DNA of 18,379 nucleotides from an uncultured Christensenellaceae bacterium (lineage in GTDB: Bacteria; Bacillota; Clostridia; Christensenellales; CAG-314), in the NCBI GenBank assembly GCA_910586905.1, contig CAJUIV010000027.1, positions 1-18,379 of the forward strand, written 5' to 3'. Each line of letters opens with the position of its first letter. Position 1 is the first letter of the stretch. Made by a program: the position numbers and the translations under genes. The notes beneath the pieces were generated by a model that made no database searches, had not been told where the DNA came from, and was given only the letters and a program-made list of their open reading frames with translations. Below, piece after piece: positions 16,877 through 18,379 of this stretch.

Positions 16877-16999
16877 GCGTCTTTTACAAAAAAATTAAAA
16901 TAAACTGAAAATAATGCGTTTTGTGAGAAAAAAATCATCGTTAATCATCTTAAAACGACATTAAATATCGAATTTATATCCGAAAAATATCCTTTCCGT

Positions 17000-17689
17000 T
17001 TACTGTGCGTCAAATTCGACGGGCAAGGTAATTACGGTCGTACCGTAATCGGTGCATTTTGTAAAAAACACCTCCGATATTTTCCAATTTTCATCGCAGC
17101 GAGCGAATTGCATCGAAACAAATTTTCCGTCAATAAAACTGTACGCGGCATCCGATATATAATCTTCTTCTCCCAAAAAACTACATACAAATCTATCGGC
17201 GATATATTCTTGAATATCCGAATCGAACTTAAAATCAGAATAATTATTAGCACCCACACCGACATAATTATAACAGAACGAATCGTTTGCTGTCTCTTCC
17301 CAATTGATTGGCAGGGAAAAATTCTGAGACTTGTTTTTAGTCCATCCGGCATTTTTGATTGTTAAATCTCGAGAATATTCGTATACAACTCCGTTTTCAA
17401 CAGACAAAATCCATTCTGTATCCGGTTCGGCATTGTATATAGTAGTTCTCATCATAATTCCGTTTTGCAAATCTAATTTAGTAATATCTTCTATAGTCGT
17501 CCCATCTCCACCTGAAATACGAGTTGTTATCGTAACGTTATCAGCGGGCAGTCTTTTACTTAAACTTTCCGTCCATTGATTTTCCGTTACCGTATACGTA
17601 TGTTCTCCGCTATCTTCACAAGAAACTAAAAACAACATAGAAAATATAACGATTAACGCTAATAACATAAAGCCTGCAATTTTTTTCAT
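17000..17689 (-). CDS. Lipoprotein of unknown function (paralogue of the gene at 15803)
   Basis: It has 229 residues from ATG 17689 with AAAGGAG 7 nt upstream. The signal peptide is KK followed by a hydrophobic stretch and a good lipobox LVSC, with the lipidated Cys at 24. The mature part is acidic and beta-rich, and aligns by eye along its length with the lipoprotein at 15803-16441 (VTENQW, SVENGVVYEY, FKFDSDIQEYIAD, SFIDGKFVSMQF, VITLPVEF). It contains several Cys (SFCYN, FVCSF, ARCDEN, TKCTD) that could form extracellular disulfides, not shared by the paralogue. It is monocistronic, with its own poly-G promoter; no clear terminator follows. Confidence 0.85.
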   Translation of the reverse strand: MKKIAGFMLLALIVIFSMLFLVSCEDSGEHTYTVTENQWTESLSKRLPADNVTITTRISGGDGTTIEDITKLDLQNGIMMRTTIYNAEPDTEWILSVENGVVYEYSRDLTIKNAGWTKNKSQNFSLPINWEETANDSFCYNYVGVGANNYSDFKFDSDIQEYIADRFVCSFLGEEDYISDAAYSFIDGKFVSMQFARCDENWKISEVFFTKCTDYGTTVITLPVEFDAQ

Positions 17690-17717
17690 AAATTTTCTCC
17701 TTTGAACTTTTTAGAAA

Positions 17718-17748
17718 AGTATACCCCCCCCCAATTTGTTTCTGTCAA
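17718..17748 (-). promoter_or_regulatory. Promoter with a nine-G tract in the spacer (lipoprotein)
   Basis: On the - strand a perfect TTGACA (17743-17748), then 19 nt whose last nine are all G (17724-17732), then TATACT (17718-17723) abutting the tract. The leader to the ATG is about 22 nt. Spacer length, tract length and -10 box equal those of the promoter at 16846-16876, although the rest of the spacer differs. Confidence 0.75.
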
Positions 17749-17771
17749 GCGTTTAAAGATAACTTCACGAC

Positions 17772-17804
17772 AAAATTATTCTACCATTGTCCAAGAATAA
17801 TTTT
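17772..17804. repeat. AT-rich inverted repeat
   Basis: AAAATTATTCT (17772-17782) and AGAATAATTTT (17794-17804) are perfect 11-nt complements around an 11-nt loop. It lies between the RNA array and the lipoprotein promoter. It may be a weak terminator or a protein site; no function is clear. Confidence 0.5.
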
Positions 17805-17859
17805 TGCTTAAAAATTGCCGATGGGCATGACAAACTGTTCATCTGTATAGAAATAAATA

Positions 17860-17892
17860 AAACAAAAGAGACGTTCATAAAGAACATCTCTT
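17860..17892 (-). terminator. Rho-independent terminator of the short RNA unit
   Basis: On the - strand AGAGATGTTC-TTTAT-GAACGTCTCT forms a 10-bp stem with one G-U pair, followed by TTTGTTTTATTTATTT. It closes the RNA array on its lipoprotein side. Confidence 0.8.
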
Positions 17893-17895
17893 ATT

Positions 17896-17960
17896 GGAAT
17901 CGGCATTTTTCACCGCTTAGTGTTTAGACAGTTATATACGGCAGTAAATATGCCGCTCCC
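17896..17960 (-). ncRNA. Short degenerate relative of the 5S-like RNA unit
   Basis: The 65-nt segment has complementary ends (GGGAGCGGCAT with ATGCCGATTCC) and an alternative inner hairpin CGGCA/TGCCG (17939-17955), and is followed by a terminator. Its 5' part shares GCGRCATATTTA with the 5S-like RNA at 18071-18178. Its 3' part matches that RNA at 14 of 18 positions across TGCCG..AAG. The middle, including the 5S signature, is missing. No promoter is evident. It may be a decayed unit or a separate small RNA. Confidence 0.35.
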
Positions 17961-18019
17961 TCATCGTGCCATAATTAGCCTTTATTTCTAATCGCAAGCG
18001 TATTTGTTGGGGCAAATAA
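17961..18019 (-). repeat. Conserved spacer block of the array, copy 1
   Basis: The block lies just downstream of terminator A. On the - strand it shares CC(A/G)ACAA(A/G)TACGCTT and AAAGGCTAA(T/A)TATGGC with the block at 18231-18286; copy 1 has about 7 extra bases in the middle. Short frames run through it but none is conserved as protein. Confidence 0.55.
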
Positions 18020-18035
18020 CTTCACTAAATAATTC

Positions 18036-18062
18036 AAAAAAAACAACGGAACAAATCCGTTG
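18036..18062 (-). terminator. Terminator A of the 5S-like RNA
   Basis: On the - strand CAACGGA-loop-TCCGTTG forms a perfect 7-bp stem followed by eight T. It differs from terminator B by one loop base, with the stem unchanged. Confidence 0.9.
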
Positions 18063-18070
18063 CTTTTAAT

Positions 18071-18178
18071 GGATGCGGCAAAACCTTACTCTCCCGGGCA
18101 GTGCCCCGCCAAGCATCAAGGCTTTGCCTTCTTCAAACGGCTGTATTGTTAGATAAATATGTCGCTATCGTATCGCAT
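18071..18178 (-). ncRNA. 5S-rRNA-like RNA, atypical or degenerate (copy A)
   Basis: On the - strand the 3' part reads CTTGGCGGG..TGCCCGGGAGAGTAAGG..TTGCCGCATCC, close to the helix IV/loop E and helix I end of bacterial 5S rRNA. GATAGCGA near the 5' end and CCG..GAAG..AAGC in the middle also align. The ends pair only as ATGCG/CGCAT. It is about 108 nt, shorter than usual. About 9 nt are missing where the loop E strand GATGGTA should be, the GAGAGTAGG signature has an extra A, and the 5' half is AT-rich. It has its own promoter and terminator. It may be a transcribed 5S pseudogene or a 5S-derived small RNA; a normal functional 5S is unlikely. Confidence 0.5.
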
Positions 18179-18184
18179 AGTATA

Positions 18185-18212
18185 ATTATCTCATTTGTCT
18201 GATTTTTGACAA
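18185..18212 (-). promoter_or_regulatory. Promoter of the 5S-like RNA, copy A
   Basis: On the - strand TTGTCA (18207-18212), 16 nt, GATAAT (18185-18190). The predicted start near 18178 coincides with the expected 5' end of the 5S-like RNA. The -35 box lies within a perfect palindrome (18197-18219). Confidence 0.6.
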
Positions 18213-18219
18213 ATCAGAC
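18197..18219. repeat. Perfect 9-bp palindrome over the -35 box
   Basis: GTCTGATTT (18197-18205) and AAATCAGAC (18211-18219) are separated by 5 nt. It covers the -35 region of the 5S-like promoter and has no strong T-run on either side, so it looks more like an operator than a terminator. Confidence 0.55.
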
Positions 18220-18230
18220 GTTTTATCCTA

Positions 18231-18286
18231 TTCGATGCGCCATATTTAGCCTTTTGTCAAAGCGTACTTGTCGGGACGATTGTTCA
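18231..18286 (-). repeat. Conserved spacer block of the array, copy 2
   Basis: It is the counterpart of 17961-18019, located downstream of terminator B. On the - strand it contains ATGAACAATCGTCCC.. followed by the shared TACGCTT and AAAGGCTAAATATGGC. A 13-codon frame (MNNRPDKYALTKG) exists but is not preserved in the other copy. Confidence 0.55.
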
Positions 18287-18303
18287 TATATCTCATTTCA
18301 AAC

Positions 18304-18331
18304 AAAAAAAAACAACGGAACAAGTCCGTTG
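18304..18331 (-). terminator. Terminator B of the 5S-like RNA
   Basis: It has the same CAACGGA/TCCGTTG stem as terminator A with one loop substitution, followed by nine T on the - strand. Confidence 0.9.
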
Positions 18332-18379
18332 CTTTTAATGGATGCGGCAAAACCTTACTCTCCCGGGCAGTGCCCCGCC
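18313..18379 (-). repeat. Direct repeat of 18044-18110 (66 of 67 bases identical)
   Basis: The segment repeats 18044-18110 at an offset of 269 bp with a single difference, in the terminator loop (18055 versus 18324). It spans the terminator stem and the 3' part of the 5S-like RNA and continues past the window edge. The near-identity contrasts with the diverged spacers and implies recent duplication or conversion. Confidence 0.95.
18340..18379 (-). ncRNA. 5S-rRNA-like RNA, copy B, cut by window edge
   Basis: Only the last 40 nt of the RNA are in the window; they are identical to copy A (GGCGGGGCACTGCCCGGG.. to ..GCCGCATCC). The 5' half lies outside, so this copy could be the true 5S gene of an rRNA operon beyond the edge or another atypical unit. 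The extra A in GAGAGTAAGG is also present here. Confidence 0.5.

Noticed and set aside
17860..18379. CRISPR array
   Set aside because: The repeats are too long (67 bp or more), only two near-identical copies exist, spacing is 269 bp, and units have promoters and terminators.
18231..18379. Small protein read through the 5S-like unit and spacer (..GTARESKVLPHPLKA.. to MNNRPDKYALTKG)
   Set aside because: The frame crosses a terminator hairpin and T-run, and breaks in the other copy; nucleotide-level conservation fits RNA better.

Overview
The window looks like chromosomal DNA of a low-to-mid-GC Gram-positive bacterium, most likely a Clostridia-type Bacillota. The evidence is the rpoB-rpoC-(L7Ae-like)-rpsL-rpsG-fusA-tuf order, the AGGAGG-type ribosome binding sites, the SigA-like promoters, and the lipoproteins in a genome with no Gram-negative features. 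I cannot place the genus from the sequence alone.

Layout. (a) 1-1014, + strand: the 3' end of a Gly/Asn-rich, GLUG-like surface or secreted repeat protein. Its last codons run through a GC-rich palindrome. (b) 1302-14505, - strand: the core gene-expression block. Read in transcription order it is rpoB, rpoC, an L7Ae/YbxF-like K-turn protein, rpsL (S12), rpsG (S7), fusA (EF-G) and tuf (EF-Tu). rpoBC has its own promoter and about 200 nt of leader. A hairpin behind rpoC doubles as the start of a new promoter for the str genes, and tuf has an extra promoter with a perfect TATAAT box. RpoB is unusual: about 190 extra residues before the rifampicin region and an acidic tail of roughly 90 residues. 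(c) 14809-17748, - strand: an accessory block with a 130-aa protein of unknown function, a GNAT acetyltransferase, a lipoprotein, a small two-helix membrane protein and a second, related lipoprotein. The membrane-protein and second-lipoprotein genes each have a promoter whose -35/-10 spacer holds a run of nine G, the architecture of phase-variable promoters. (d) 17772-18379: no protein gene. It holds tandem small-RNA units on the - strand: a 5S-rRNA-like RNA with its own promoter and terminator, a nearly identical second copy cut by the window edge, a shorter degenerate relative, and conserved spacer blocks.

Region b supplies RNA polymerase and the elongation machinery. Regions c and d are accessory. 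The points most worth following are the paired poly-G promoters (16846-16876 and 17718-17748), the 5S-like tandem array (17860-18379), and the extended, acidic-tailed RpoB.
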